From the NCBI GenBank assembly GCA_022036555.1, contig CM039128.1, positions 25,738,719-25,802,718 on the forward strand: a stretch of DNA of 64,000 nucleotides. Reading direction: 5' to 3'. This document shows, piece after piece, positions 33,201 through 45,225 of this stretch (within the stretch, counting starts at the first letter, position 1; every line of letters begins with the position of its first letter). A model generated the notes under the pieces. That model was not told the origin of the DNA. It saw nothing but the letters and a program-made list of their open reading frames with translations, and ran no database searches. Made by a program: the position numbers and the translations under genes. The stretch comes from Microstegium vimineum (Eukaryota > Streptophyta > Magnoliopsida > Poales > Poaceae).

Positions 33201-35532
33201 CTGAATTGTTCTAGCACATAAAAAAGGGTTGTCTTACTCATGCTGACTGCATATTGTGCACTAACTAAATAGGAATATTGATGTACTAGTTCTCTTTATG
33301 TTACAATATGTGAACTGTATGAAAGCAACCCTTTATATTAGGTGTGTGTACAGGCTGTTAGATAGTTGTTTGCTGATGCCCGGTGAAAATGAAGTGATGA
33401 CTGTTGATATATTAGGTGTGTGTATACCCTATTAAAGATTTCTTGCTGAAGATTATGCTTTATTTTTCATATGATTAGTGTACATATAGCTTTATTTCTT
33501 TTATAATTCAGTGGATCTTTCATCCATGACTTGTGTTCACAGTTGTCAACTTCTTCAGAATTGTCAACTTTTAATTAGCACCAGAATTATTATGTACCTT
33601 TGGATAACTAAATGTCAGCTCATGGTTGCTTTGAATAACTGGTTGCCTCTCATTCTTTGAAGTTCAGTTTCTACATTATATTTTTCAGTTTTTTTCCTTA
33701 ACATATGCATGTCTGTAGTCTGTAGGATTAAAGGATCACTCTTGGTATTCACAAATACAATATGTAGTAACTAGTGAATTTCTGACATATAACCTACTTA
33801 TCTTTAATGCTTGCCTGTTGGAATAGGTATAAGGAGCTAAGGAATGAAAGATCGATGCTTCTGGAACAACAAAGATTGATATTCTCGTGGCCAAAGTGGC
33901 AATGCAGACATACATATTACTGCAATCTAGAGCTAAAACAATCTCATTGTTGAATCACTGTATTTTTTGCCTTGTTTTATTGGGTCTGCCTCAACAATGC
34001 TGGTCTTTATTCAGGTTTTGGCAGCACAACTATAATTCCAAATGTATTTTCAGAGAGTTAATTGGCAAAGTGCATTTCCAGCTCATTTATAATGTTTGGA
34101 TTTATTAAAATAATATTTAATGAATTTATAGTTCACAACTATACTATTGTCCTTTTCTTTTTTTTAGAAATTTCTATATGTTTTAAAAAAAAATTGTATG
34201 TTTAATGGTATTATTAGAGAGGCGTGGCCAGCATAGTAGAATAATGAATGTCAAAGTGATAGCATGCACATGCACGGCAACAACCAGGAACCAGCAAATC
34301 CAAAGCTAATCAAACTCGCTTCCAAACGAGTCAGGATATTTCGGGGATTCTAACCACCAGGTGCGTGGGGATTGGGTGGAGGGAGGGGATCAACCCAATC
34401 CACCCTTGGTTGATCTCCCACGTGGGTTATGCCCCCTTAGTGCCAAACGAAGCCTTAGGTGGTTGTATGACGGTTTGATCCAATGGAGGAGAATTGAAGC
34501 TCCCTGGATCGATGACGTGGCGCTGGAGTAGCCCCTACTCCACCCCCACTATAAATAGAGGCCGAGACCTCCCTCTCTAATCATGATGTAATCCATACAA
34601 GTCACTCTTGTTATCAAGTGGAGATTAGTCTAGTGGTGTTCTCTAGTGTGGGAGTTAGAGTTGAGTTGAGCTTAGCTCGGGCTTTCCGGAGTTGTCTTCC
34701 CGGAGGATCTGGTATAAGCTTTTGTATCTTTCCCCTTTTGGAAGACTTTACTTATTCAATATAATATTCCTTTCTTACTTTACTTAGTCTTTACTTTGTG
34801 CAATATTATACTTGTTATAGTTTATCTTGTCAATTAGTTATTATAAACTAGATTGAGATCCTTGTGACCTTTCCTGTATGCGATCATCGCCTGTCATAGG
34901 GTTCTCTAGTTGTCGTATACACGATTAGAGTAGTAAGAATAGGTGTAAGTTTGGTGCTTATACTTAATCTCACATTTGGCTATCGCTTGTTGCACGGATT
35001 GTTTGTGGTAGCTAGCAAGAGGTGACAACCTTGTTTAGTCGTTGTATTCCACCACGTGTTTATAGGCAAGTTCTTAAAAGATAAGGCCCCTGTAAGAAGA
35101 GGGTGCGTTCCGATAGGAGTTTTGTCCTCCTACTAATCTATCATCTCGCCTAGCATACTTGTATTGAGGAATCAATTGATGTTTGTCTCAGTTGAGTGTC
35201 ATAGTTAAATCCACAAAGGTATAGTTGGAATCACAGGAGTCCTTTACTCTCTCGTTGTCCTCCCACATAGGTATACTCTCTATTCATCTCTTACTTATCT
35301 TTACTGGTTTGTTGCATCATCACCTTCCTATCATTATATCGATTACCCCCTTACACTAGTTGGTACTAAATTGAGGTGATCTCTAGGATCTCTCTTTTAT
35401 TATTATTTCGAGCTCCGCTTTCCCTTGGGAGAATATAAATTACGATACCCCGGAATAATCCAGGGTGAAGTGCTACAACGGTATAATCTGTGCGCTTGCG
35501 GATTTATCCAATAGTCATAAGAAATACCAACA
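30239..35532 (+). repeat. 3' LTR of the + strand Athila-like element, interrupted by PIF/Harbinger
   Basis: About 1.7 kb after removal of the inserted element. It starts TGTTGGCACAAATTACG and ends ATACCAACA. A TATA box (ACTATAAATAGAGGC) lies near 34550. U3 has palindromic GGTCGGCCGACC motifs near 30420, 30669 and 30772. Confidence 0.8.
30862..34454. mobile_element. Non-autonomous PIF/Harbinger-type DNA transposon
   Basis: 3593 bp. The termini GGCTTTGTTTGG and CCAAACGAAGCC are inverted repeats with one mismatch, flanked by TTA on both sides (30859-30861, 34455-34457). TTA duplication with G-rich ends fits PIF/Harbinger. No transposase ORF is visible. A GC-rich start (31090-31310) with a CGG run and splice-like borders resembles a first exon, but gives no recognisable protein. 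The remainder, 31320-34200, is AT-rich and without genes. Confidence 0.75.
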
Positions 35533-36140
35533 AACATCTTTTAAAAACACGCCGTAATCAAGAAGTGTTTGGGTCATGTATAAGATTTGTGCACAACTTT
35601 CTCCTATGGCTATGTATTCCTCCTCGGCGGTAGACAATGCCACACTATTTTGCTTCTTAGAGGACCAAGAAAAAAGTGATCTTTCTAGCAAATGGCAACC
35701 GCCGGAGGTACTCTTCCTATCAACCTTACACCCGACATAATCCGAATCGGGATAGCCAACAAGTTGGAAGGGAGCTCCTTTGGGATACCAAAGGCCAATG
35801 CTAGGGGTGTGCCTTATGTACCTTAGTATTCTTTTTACCGCACTTAAGTGCGACTCCTTAGGATTAGCTTGGAACCTTGCACACATACACACACTAAACA
35901 TGATATCCGACCTAGAAGCAGTGAGGTAAAGTAAACTACTGATCATCAAGCGATAAAGAGTTTGGTCGATCGGGTTACCTCCCTCATCAAGGTCGAGTGC
36001 CCATTAGTAGGCATTGGGGTCTTGATTGGCTTGCAATCCTCCATCTTGAATTTCTTGAGCACATCACGAGTGTACTTCTCTTGAGATATAAAGGAGCCCT
36101 CCCTCAATTGCTTCAATTGGAAGCCAAGGAAGAAGGTAAG
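35533..36140 (-). pseudogene. Copia RT end and RNase H (- strand), 3' fragment
   Basis: It begins at the SIRE insertion with LTFFLGFQLKQLREGSFIS, continues QEKYTRDVLKKFKMEDCKPI, then SLLYLTASRSDIMFSVCMCA, and RNase H with STSGGCHLLERSLFSWSSKK and VALSTAEEEYIAIGESCAQI. A frame change lies near 35945. Reading stops where the Athila-like LTR begins. The other half of RT is at 47173-47759. Confidence 0.85.
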
Positions 36141-37676
36141 TGCGAACAAATGGTGGATAAGTTCCCATGTAGTTCAGCTTTGATGATGAGTGATCGTCCA
36201 ACACGTGACTGTTTCAGTTTGAGTGGCTTACCCTAACCTCTGCAAAAGCAGAAAACTATGCTTGTCTATAGGCTTGTGGTGTGCAGGTGCTATGCCTAGT
36301 GACAGTGGCAATGGCGTGGAGAAGGTCGAGTAGAGGCTTGACGTGCCGATAGACTAAGAGCGGTGAAGGGCGGAAGCAGGGCTCGGACTAAGGGACCATG
36401 GGCGCCGACGGACTAGCTGTGGTGGATAGTACTTGGCACCAGCGAGTGCGAGAAGACATGGAGGTAGACCGAGTTGACCAAGTCAAGACGGTGGACGCGC
36501 GAGTCGAGCGGAGGCTCAGGGGACTCGGAATCCGACCGGGCGAAGACAAGGTGGCTCGCGTCGAGTGGTTTGGTGGTTTGGGCCTCAAAACCATCCGCGT
36601 CCGAGTTTGGGCCGCAAAACTCGGGGTTCGGTAGTTGAGCCATGGTGGCTTCGATTTCGTGATTGTGTCCCCGTTTTGCTTGTGTTCTTCGCGTTTTGCT
36701 TTTGCTCCCTCCTTTTCCTAAGATGATTTCTCTTTGTAGGGAGTAGCTCTTGCAAATCCGTTTGAACCAAGTTGTGCGCAATCGTGAGGAGCTTCTTTGC
36801 ACCGAAGGAATTCTCCTCAAACCTTACGAGTGCGTAGTTCGGGCGTTTTCTTTGTGGAGTTCTTCGTTCTTGAGTTTTTCCCCAAATCTCTTCTCCTCCC
36901 TTTGCTCTAAGAAAAATCGAGCGATGATTTCCTTGGGATAGCTCCCCAACTGCACTAGGACCATGCCTACAAAGTTTGGTTATAGTTGGTGATCATTTGG
37001 TTGGGTTTTGGGAAGATTTGGCGAAGTGGAAACGTTTTTCGCGGGCTTTAGCTTTTCTGTTCATGAGCTTCGGACCACCCTCCGGACCACCCAGCTTGTG
37101 AGCACTGGACCATTGCAAGTAGTCTGGTGGCTCTGCTGAGGATTTCACTCACGCGTTGGACCAGGCTCATTAGTCCGACGGTGAGCGTCGGACGAGGTGT
37201 CAAGAGGTAGGGTGCTTGCTGTGGTCTTTTGCTCTATGCCGAGTGTGTGCACCGGACCACTTCCAATGGTCTGACAGTGAGCGTCAGACTAGTTGTCCGG
37301 AGCCTAGGCACTACCTGCTATTTTCTGAGTGGGCGTCGGACTTCCAAAAGTGACCGTCGGACTAGTCCGGAGGTCCCTTGGTGTGCACCGAACCAAAGGC
37401 TCAAGACCACTTCCATTGGTCTGGTGGTCTTGACTGAAGTAGTACGGAGCCCCTGCTGGTTGCTGTTTTCCTCCGTTTTTGTTGCGGGTTGTTTCTCCGG
37501 GTTTGTGGCTAGCTCCGCTGTGTTCCTAGGACTTCTCCTAGAACATCCACCCACTTGTGGGTCGTGAGCCTAGTTCTTGCTTTGGGTCGTGCTTGGGACA
37601 AGGGTCAAGATCTCCCGAAAGGAATTTTTATTTGGCTCTCATTCACCCCCCTCTGGTCGCCGTTTCCGGTCCTTCA
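36141..37676 (+). repeat. 5' LTR of the complete SIRE element (internally deleted)
   Basis: 1536 bp, TGCGAACA...GGTCCTTCA. Compared with the 3' LTR it lacks about 400 bases (equivalent to roughly 45734-46135), joined at 36637-36642 with AGCC shared by both borders. An array of GGACCAC/GTCGGAC motifs lies at 37070-37440. Confidence 0.9.
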
Positions 37677-37678
37677 AC

Positions 37679-37693
37679 TGGTATCAGAGCCGG
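37679..37693 (+). other. iMet primer binding site of the complete SIRE element
   Basis: TGGTATCAGAGCCGG, two bases after the LTR end. Confidence 0.9.
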
Positions 37694-37739
37694 TTAAGGA
37701 TCAATCCACCTTACACGGTTCTTGATCCGCGAAGGCGAC

Positions 37740-40316
37740 ATGGAGCGAGGTGTTAGCAAACCTCCGTTTTTGGATGGAACGAACTTCTCCTACTGGAAGG
37801 TGCACATGTCCGCCTATCTACAAGGAGTCAATTCGAACATATGGGAGATTTGTGAGAATGAGGGCTATCGTGTTCTTGTGGCTCATGTTGACCAACTCCA
37901 AACTTCTCAACACAACGCAAACAGTCGAGCACGAAGTATCCTCTTCTCGAGTTTGTCACTTCCTGAGTTTAAGCGAGTATCGAACCTCACTACGGCGCGA
38001 AAGATCTGGCAAACACTTGTGAGATATCATGAGGGCAATCCTCAGATTAAGTCTAGACTCTTCGACATGTACCGTAGAGAGTACGAGAATTTTGTTCAGT
38101 TGGCCGGCGAATCTGTTGACGGGATGTTCACTCACTTCCAATCTATCGTCAACAAGATGCGTGCTAATCGAGCCAACTTTCCTTATGATGATCATGAGAT
38201 GGCTATCAAGCTTTTGCATGCTCTTGATCGGAAGGTGTGGGAGATGAAGGTGGCTGCCATTCAGGAGTCACCAGGCTATTATGCCGTGACCGTGGACGAG
38301 TTGTTCAGCAAGCTCAAGTCCTCGGAGATTGACTACCAGACCCGGGCCAAGCTTGAAAACCCGTCGAAACCATCTATGGCGTTGGTTTCTGGCCCTGGCG
38401 GTACGTCTTCTTCCTCCTCTGACCCTTCACACTCTTTGTTCGCTTTTTCTTTGATTTATGTGACTGAGGATCAAGTGGAGGCTCTTGGAGATGATGAGCT
38501 AGCTTTGCTCATCACCAAGTTCTCACGGTTTCACAACAACCGTTTGAACCGTCGGCGTGGTGGGTCAGCCAAGGGGTGCTACCGTTGCGGTGATGATGAT
38601 CACTTCATCGCAAACTGCCCCAAGAAAGCTGCGGGTGACTTCACCAAGCGCAAGGACAAGCGCGAGCACCACTTCGAGGACAAGCACAAGCCCAAGGGTG
38701 GCTACCACCGAAGGTCCTCCAAGAAGGTGATTGACAAGGTGAAGGCCAAGCACCGAGCCTTCCTCTCCTCCCTCAGCGACATCGATGCCTCTTCCGACGA
38801 AGGTGCTTCTTCGAGCGATGATGAGTCCAAGGGAAAGGTTGAGGACAAGCTCAACGGCCTATGCTTCTACGCCGACGCCAAGCACAGTGGCTTTTGCACC
38901 ATGGCGATTGAAGAAGGAAAGGTCAGCAAGCGCAAGGAAGGCCCCGACTATGACTACAACTCTGACACACCTAAGGTACCACCCACCGTCGAGTCCCTCT
39001 CTCTCGAGATTGAGTCTTTGAACGACACCTTGATGAGTCAGGATGCTTTGCTTAAGCGTGCCGCGTGCGAGAGGAACGATTTCAAGGCTAAGTATCTTAG
39101 CACGTTGCATGAGCTAGAGTTTGCTAAGGCGTCAGTGGTGGTTACCGAGGATGTAGAGTGTGATGCTTGTGCCATCCACATTTCTAGTCTTGTCACTCTC
39201 TAGGACAAGTATGGCACTCTACTTGAGGAGGTCAGTGAGTTGAAGGCTAGGCCTAGCTTACTTGGTGCATGCAAGTCTTGCTTAGGCTTGCGTTTTGAGC
39301 TAGCATAGAGAGATGTTAGGATTGCTGTGCTAGAGAAGGTCAGCTCAGATAGCACTAGAGAGTCGGATCGCTTTGAGGCTTTGGAGCTTGAGATCGCGTC
39401 GTGCAGACACGACAAGATGCGTATCGAGGAAGAAAACACATACCTTCGGTCCATCTTGAGCTGGGTGTCTTAGCGAGAGCCGCAGTTGGGGATGATGCTT
39501 AGCCAATGCAAAAGGGCTGGAAGCACGGGAGTAGGCTTTGCTATAGGTGGGAAGGACGATACCATGTTCGGTAAGATCAGTGAGTGCAGTGGTTTGAGCG
39601 AGAATGAGAAACCCACCACAAATCCCAAGCTTACCAAGATCACTCCACCTAAGCCTACCAACCCCTCTGAGTTTCCTATGAGAGATGGTGTGTTTGAAGA
39701 GCCACCCAAAACCACTCCACAGAAGAAAGTGTGGATTGCAAAACTGAACCATCTTCGCAACCCACTTGACACAATGTCAGACATCTCTAATGATCCCATT
39801 CCTAAGAAAGCTAGAGCCACCGAACCCAACAAGAGAGTGCCTACCAAGAGTGTGGTGAGGTACCATTGTGAGTATTGTGAGCGGGATGGGCACTTGGCTG
39901 AGTTTTGCTTTAGGACGAAGAGAGATGATCGCAGGCAGGTTGAGTTGAACAATTGGGACATGTACCACCCACGAGTTGGGGTGCGTGAACCGGAAGTTCA
40001 GAGGCACACTTCTAGGCCTAGAGGTACAATGCCTCAAGGTGCTAGGCCTCAGGAGGCGAGACCATGTGGTTGTCGTGCCCGGCGGGGTACCGGTCGTGAC
40101 CCATACGACTACGGGCCTCATGGCGGTGGCTTTACTCCACCCTTCTTTAGCGGACCATGTTTTCCCTATCGTGGTGATCGCTATCCCTCCGTGGGGCAGG
40201 AGATGTTTGGTTTTTCTTCTAACCCATTCTTTGGGCAAGTGGGACAACACTGGTATCCTTCACAGTTTACTAACCCCAGTGTTGGTCCGTTTGCTCACCC
40301 TATGTCTTTTTATTGA
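37740..40316 (+). pseudogene. SIRE gag, long form, three premature TAG stops
   Basis: Starts at the ATG at 37740 (MERGVSKPPFLDGTNFSYWK), the usual copia gag start. Capsid-like segments include SRARSILFSSLSLPEFKRV and NFVQLAGESVDGMFTHFQSI. The first zinc knuckle is CYRCGDDDHFIANC (near 38580-38620). Then comes an acidic/basic stretch and a coiled-coil-like part (VESLSLEIESLNDTLMSQ). TAG stops at 39201, 39306 and 39471 interrupt one continuous frame, each probably from CAG (Gln). After these the frame continues with a second CCHC-like motif, CEYCERDGHLAEFC (near 39868), and a Gly/Pro/Tyr-rich tail ending PFAHPMSFY at 40316. The long gag tail is typical of SIRE-type elements. Confidence 0.85.
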
Positions 40317-40324
40317 TGTAGGAA

Positions 40325-43300
40325 GGAGGATTAGAGGAGACTTGGCTTGTGGATTCCAGATGCTCACGCCATATGATCGGAAGTGCCAAGTGGTTCTCCA
40401 GCCTCGACCCCATGCACCACAACGAGTATATCACATTCGGGAACAAGAGTAAAGGTAAGGTTGTCTCCCGAGGGTCGATCCGAGTAAACTCCTCTTTTGT
40501 CCTCAAGGATGTTGCTTTAATTGCGAATTTGCATTTTAACCTTCTTTTGGTTTCGCAACTCCTAGATGACGGTTGTGAGGTGAGCTTTAAGCCAAACCTA
40601 TCTTGAATTTTGGACTCTCGGGGTGATCTTGTTTGCCGGATTTTACCCTTCGGGAAGGTTTTTCGTGCGGATTTTTCTATCTCTTCCGGACCTTCTCGTT
40701 GTCTTCTTGCTGGTTCTTCCTGCGAGCTTTGGAAGTGGCATAGGAGATTGGGACATTTGAGTTTTGATTTGCTTGCAAGGCTTAGCTCAATGGACCTTAT
40801 CCAAGGATTGCCAAAGCTAAAGTTTGAGAAGGATTTGGTGTGCCATCCTTGCAGGCATGGCAAGATGGTTGCCGCTTCCCATCCTCCTGTGACAGAGATC
40901 ATGACCACTCGACCCGGCGAGCTCTTACACATGGACACAGTTGGTCCAGCTCAGGTCAGGTCGGAAGGAGGGAAGTGGTATGTGGTTGTAGTCGTTGATG
41001 ACTACTTGAGATACTCTTGGGTGTTCTTTTTGGAGAGTAAGGATGAGGCTTTTCCACTTGTTCGAGATCTGATTTTGAGATTGCAAAATGAGCTACCTAA
41101 GAATGCCATGAGAGCTATCTGCAGTGACAATGGCACAGAATTCAAGAATGCTCACTTTGCAACTCTTTGCTCTTCTTTGGGTCTCGATCATCAGTTTTCC
41201 TCACCTCACACTCCTCAGCAGAACGGTGTTTTTGAGCGCAAGAATCAGACCCTTGTTGAGATGGCCAGGACGATGCTCGATGAGCATAGGACTCCTAGGC
41301 GGTATTGGGCCGAAGCACTCAATTCTGCTTGCTATGTTTCCAATAGCATTTTCCTCCGAGCTTTCAAGAAGAAGACTTCTTATGAGTTGCGTTTTGGGAG
41401 ACCACCCAAGGTAAATCACCTACAGGTGTTTGGGTGCAGGTGCTTTATCCTCAAAAAGGGGGGGGGGTAAGTTGGATAAATTCGAATCACGGTCTTCTGA
41501 CGGTATATTTCTTGGTTATTCTACTGACTCTCGAGCTTATCGTGCACTTAACCTTGAGACTAACTGAGTGATGGAGACTTGTGAAATTACTTTTGATGAA
41601 ACTATGCCCTGTGTTTCCACTGCTTTTGAGCTTGCAGGTGATGATGAGGTGAACACTAGCATCTTTATGAAGGAGGAGCAGGACGACGCCGATTGGGGTG
41701 ATCCCGAGCCAACTCCACTGGCTGCCCCTGTCGACCCTGCGACGTCCACTTCGACTCACGGTCCCGATCCGACTACTTCCTCTACATGGGGGTCGTTTGA
41801 GCAGCTTCCTCAGTTAGTGCCCGTTGCACCTGAGGAAGCTCCAGCTACTATTGAGGGGGAGGCCACTTCGTCCAGGCAGGCTCCCCGCCACATCTAGCGG
41901 AAGCACCCGCCGGAGAACATCATCGGCGACATCGACCGTCGAGTCATGCGGTCTAGGTCCTATCTCTCTCACTTTGCTCATTCGACTTTTGTCGCGTCTT
42001 TTGAGCCCCGAGATGTTGGACACGCTTTGATGGATCCGGATTGGGTTAATGCCATGCATGAGCAGTTAGAAAACTTTGAGTGAAACCGCGTTTGGGTCTT
42101 AATTCCTCCACCACCTAGTTGCCACCCCATCCATAGGTACCAAATGGGTTTTCAAAAATAAACATAGTGAGGATGGGGTGGTAGTGCGCAACAAGGCTAG
42201 GTTGGTAGCTCAAGGCTTTTGTCAAAAGGAGGGAATAGACTATGAGGAAACCTTTGCTCCCGTAGCTCGTTTAGAAGCCATTAGAATCCTTCTAGATTTT
42301 GCGGCTTCTAAGGGTTTTAAACTTTTTTCAAATGGACGTTAAAACTTCTTTCTTAAACGGCTACATAGAGGAGGAAGTTTATGTTAAACAACCTCCCGGT
42401 TTCAAAAATCCCAAGTTTCCAAACCATGTTTTTAAACTTCACAAAGCTTTGTATGGTTTGAAACAAGCACCTAGAGCATGGTATGATAGGCTAAAAACCT
42501 TTTTGCTTGCTAAGGGTTTTATAATGGGATCGTTAGATAAGACGTTGTTTCTCCTCAAGCAAGGCAAAGACACTCTCCTTGTCCAAATATACGTGGATGA
42601 TATCATCTTTGGTGGTTCTTCTCATGCTCTTGTTGCCAAGTTTGCAGATCTTATGAGCAGGTAATTTGAGATGAGCATGATGGGAGAGTTGACTTTCTTT
42701 CTCGGGTTGCAAATCAAGCAAACCCGAGAAGGGTCGTTTGTGCACCAAGGCAAGTACACAAAAGACATCTTAAAGAAGTTTGACATGGGCGAGGCAAAGC
42801 CCCTCTCGATGCCTATGTCAACTAATACTGCCTTGGATGCGGACGAGGAAGGAGAGGCGGTGGACCAGACCGAGTATCGAAGCATGATCGGGTCGCTTCT
42901 GTACCTGACGGCGACCCGGCCGGACATTCAGTTCGCCGTCTGCCTGTGTGCTCGCTTTCAGGCGTCCCCACGGACCTTGCACAAGCAGGCGGTGAAACGC
43001 ATCATGAGGTACTTGCGCTTCACTCCCGAATTTGGTCTTTGGTTTTCCACCTCTTCCTCTCTTGTTCTTGGCAGTTATTCTGACGCCGACTTTGCCGGTT
43101 GCCGACTTGATCGGATGCACACTTCTGGGACTTGCTAGTTTCTCGGGTCTTCTTTGGTTTCTTGGTCTTCTCGCAAGCAGTCTAGTGTGGCACAGTCGAC
43201 GTGTGAAGCTGAGTACGTTGCCGCGGCTAGCTGTTGCTCGCAGTTGATTTGGATGATTGCCACTTTGAGAGATTTCAGTCTTGAGCTTACTAAGGTGCCT

Positions 43301-43534
43301 CTGCTTTGCGATAGCACGAGTGCAATTAGTGTGGCCAAAAATCCTGTGCTTCATTCAAAGACCAAGCACATTGAGGTCCGCTTTCACTTCTTACGAGATC
43401 ATTACGAGAAGGGCGACATTGACCTCCGGCATGTCGAGACCCATAACCAGCTTGCGGATATTCTCAAAAAGCCTTTGGATCAAGCTGTGTTTTCTCGCCT
43501 TCAAGGCGAGTTGGGTGTGTGTTTCCCCTTTTAG
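40325..43534 (+). pseudogene. SIRE pol: protease, integrase, RT and RNase H, multiply broken
   Basis: Protease site reads VDSRCSRHM (near 40350), with Arg where the catalytic D-S-G needs Gly. Integrase: HRRLGHLS...CHPCRHGK zinc finger, then LLHMDTVGPAQ, ICSDNGTEFKN and PQQNGVFERKNQTL, so the D,D,E set is visible. RT: KLHKALYGLKQAPRAWYDRL and YVDDIIFGG (near 42595). RNase H: SSRKQSSVAQSTCEAEYVAA and HFLRDHYEKGDIDLRHVETH, ending GVCFPF at 43534. Stops: TGA 40604, TGA 41565, TAG 41895, TGA 42081, TAA 42662, TAG 43136. Frameshifts at a run of ten G (41458-41467) and at a T run (about 42320). Confidence 0.88.
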
Positions 43535-45225
43535 TTGAGGGAAACCTTTTGTGTATCTTAGTTATGTTTGGTTCTTTTTGTCTTTTCTTTGTCCTTCTTC
43601 TCAATTGGTGTTTTGTTAGTGTTAGTTGGTGTCAATGCATTGTGCATCTCATTTGCATTTGTGACATAGTTCATTTTAAGCTTCATACTTATAGCCAATA
43701 TATTGAATCTATGCTCTGTTTGAGGTACTTTATGTGTCTATGGTGTTGCCTAACTTAGACTCTTTTTGATCTATATGATATGCAATAGAGCTAAGTTAGA
43801 AAAGCTTTAAAACTGAATTTAAATTCCCCATGTCACCTCTGAAATGGCACTAGCATGTGTAGGCTTTTGAAGATCCTTATTGGCTGTCTTGTATATAGCT
43901 TGTAACTATGGCTCTTCATTGTTTCATTCACTACCTTTGAGCACCATGATTAATATCTAAAATGAATTTGCTCTCTGTTTTGTGAATTGGAAAGATCGAG
44001 TTGGGTCTGCATTGTGAGCACTTCACCGTGTGTTCGAGACTGCTTCCCATATGGGTTGATACTTGAGAGGTGTCGTGTATGACCAAAACCGGTGTGTCAA
44101 GTCCTTTGACTTCGCCCGGTTGGTAAGCAGTGGCATCACTTTGCTTACAACCACTCGCATACAACTTAAATGTGCCTAAAACTGAAAATTGGCTGCAAAA
44201 CTCTGAAATTTGGAAAATTCATTCAGTTGGGTCATTGGCTTGTTGTATGAACTTTGCTAGGGATAGTTTTACTTGCTATACATGAGATTGCTTTGAGATA
44301 TATCCTATCTTGTTTGCCATGTCTAGCTGTCTCTAGGAGGTGATACCCATTCCTTGCTCTCACATGATATGCTCTCTAAAATAGCTTCTAAAGTGATCTT
44401 AAGCTCAACTTGAGTCTTTGTTGGGCACGTAGAGCTTTTCCTATTCTCATAGGATCACATCACTTAGAGCATCTATTCATTGTCTTCGCTCTAAGTATGA
44501 AGTTTTTGCACTCATTTTGCATTTCATGGCATTTGTAGCCGGATCTTGAGTTGTTGATGTTTGATGAGCTTCATGTGTCAACAAGGGGGAGAGATGTGCA
44601 TTTCATTCCATTTTCAGCCATCTACTTCCAAAGGGGAGAAAGAGTTCATCTCATTGGTTCCATTGGTTTAGAGCTTCTTTATTCAAGGGGGAGTTTTGTG
44701 TGTTTTTTTTTGCCCTAAGGAGCTCTTTTGGTACGTTGAGTGTGTTTTTCCCAGGGGGAGCTTTTGCTAGATGTGTTAAGCCTTTGCCTCTTCTGGAGGG
44801 TCTAGCTTGCTTTGTTGGCTCCGACAGGTTTCAATTGCTTCTTGAGCATTAGGGGACGTAAGTGGTTTCAATTGGATTCTTTTGAGCTCCTCTAGTGTTT
44901 AAATTGGAAGTATGTGCTTTGAAGAGTTTTTGATTGGTATCTTTGGCTTGCTAGCGGTTTTGAGCCCGTTTTTTGCCTCTTCTTGAGGGCTAGCTTTGTT
45001 TGGCTTAGTTGCGTTGAGCCGTTTGTCCATGTGTTTTTGTTTTGGCATCTGTAAGTGGCTTTGTCATGAGGTGTTTTTGAGGATGCTTTTAATTGGTATC
45101 GTGTTTGCTTCTCTCAAGTGACCCCGTTTTGGCTTTTGTAGCTTTTTGGTCATTTGAAGAGCTTTACCTTGTGGCTCAAATCTGAAATGCACTTGTGTTG
45201 ACAATGCACTCATCAAGGGGGAGAT
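43535..45225 (+). other. SIRE 3' non-coding region with repeated purine tracts
   Basis: 1.7 kb without an open frame that I can support; no env-like ORF. AAGGGGGAG-type tracts recur near 44584, 44629, 44688 and 44752, and the last, 45215-45225 (AAGGGGGAGAT), directly precedes the 3' LTR and is the working polypurine tract. Multiple such tracts are a feature of SIRE/Maximus 3' regions. Confidence 0.75.

Larger units (their letters stand above)
29734..35532 (+). mobile_element. 3' end of a second, + strand Athila-like element
   Basis: Left over are about 500 bases of non-coding 3' region (29734-30238), a purine tract and the 3' LTR 30239-35532 with a PIF/Harbinger insertion. The rest lies beyond the - strand Athila that inserted at 29733/29734. 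The right end abuts AACAT inside copia pol. No coding sequence remains. Confidence 0.75.

Noticed and set aside
33887..34108. Open frame in the PIF/Harbinger element as transposase
   Set aside because: Only 73 codons, with no DDE or Myb-like motif.
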